Part shown: piece by piece, positions 5,902 to 6,074 of the stretch
Numbering within the stretch: the first letter of the stretch is position 1
Layout of the letters: the number at the start of each line of letters is the position of its first letter
NCBI GenBank assembly: GCA_003222555.1
Contig: QHWL01000292.1
Span: 1-6,074 of the forward strand
DNA from: Acidobacteriota bacterium
GTDB taxonomy: Bacteria; Acidobacteriota; Vicinamibacteria; Vicinamibacterales; CAVVIG01
Direction: 5' to 3'
DNA length: 6,074 nt
The notes under the pieces: generated by a model
Told to the model about the DNA's origin: nothing
The model's database searches: none
What the model saw: the letters and a program-made list of their open reading frames with translations, nothing else
Position numbers and translations under genes: made by a program

Positions 5902-6074
5902 TTACTTCAGCTCGACTCGAATCGTGTAGATCGTCGTCTTGCCGATGTTGCGCAGGACGTGCAGGCTAGCATCGCTCCAGTTAACGGTCCCGGCTTTAGG
6001 CTCCGACCGAACCCATTGGCCGTCGGGGAGAATGCGCGTTTCGGTCGTGTTGTCGGTCATGTACACGCTGACGC
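5902..6074 (-). CDS. C-terminal part of a cupin-like protein (5' end outside window)
   Basis: The minus-strand frame is open from the window edge to the TAA at 5904-5902, giving 56 codons. The text VSVYMTDNTTETRILPDGQW, AGTVNWSDASLHVLRNIG and a closing YTIRVELK follows the last strands of small single-domain cupins, in which a G.V.W....H...N.G......I.VELK tail is common. The His in SLHVLRN stands where many cupins carry their last metal-binding His. The metal and substrate cannot be judged from this piece. It is the first visible gene of the minus-strand run that ends with the ModA-like protein. Confidence 0.6.
   Translation of the reverse strand, partial: VSVYMTDNTTETRILPDGQWVRSEPKAGTVNWSDASLHVLRNIGKTTIYTIRVELK

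Noticed and set aside
1..6074. CRISPR arrays, tRNA genes and riboswitches
   Set aside because: I saw no regularly spaced direct repeats, no cloverleaf with a TTCRA arm and no known aptamer core on either strand.

Overview
The window looks like an accessory stretch of a high-GC soil or rhizosphere proteobacterium. The best guess is an alphaproteobacterium of the Bradyrhizobium type. The guess rests on the GC-rich codon use from about base 1650 onward, the secreted amidase, the short GC-rich palindrome between genes, and two remnants of integrase-type transposases of kinds common in those genomes. No rRNA, tRNA or housekeeping marker is present, so the assignment is inference.

Layout. (1) Bases 1-785 (+) hold the 3' end of an unrecognised gene and a complete small secreted protein with two conserved-looking cysteines; this part is visibly poorer in GC than the rest. 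(2) Bases 786-1653 have no intact gene. On the minus strand they carry an unassigned open stretch that looks like an eroded gene (932-1270) and the first 49 codons of an integrase-type transposase that ends at a stop (1353-1502). (3) Bases 1654-4600 (+) hold two genes for exported proteins: a large amidase-signature enzyme with a complete Lys-Ser-Ser triad, and a protein made of two tandem EthD-like/dimeric alpha-beta-barrel-like repeats. A GC-rich palindrome lies between them. (4) Bases 4601-4960 hold a second transposase remnant, again only the N-terminus on the minus strand, joined directly to a GGGGTCAGACACC-type sequence with a small hairpin. (5) Bases 4961-6074 (-) hold a compact set read right to left: the C-terminus of a cupin-like protein, a 42-codon ORF with a Tat-like N-terminus, and a ModA-like periplasmic solute-binding protein.

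Working together: the amidase and the tandem-repeat protein are both predicted to be exported and lie in the same direction 109 bases apart, so they may be co-expressed, but nothing in the sequence gives the substrate. The solute-binding protein has no permease or ATPase beside it in this window. The most notable points are the secreted duplicated-barrel protein, the amidase with an altered signature around its nucleophile, the two N-terminal-only transposase scars, and the composition break near base 785. I found no convincing new defence or RNA-based system.
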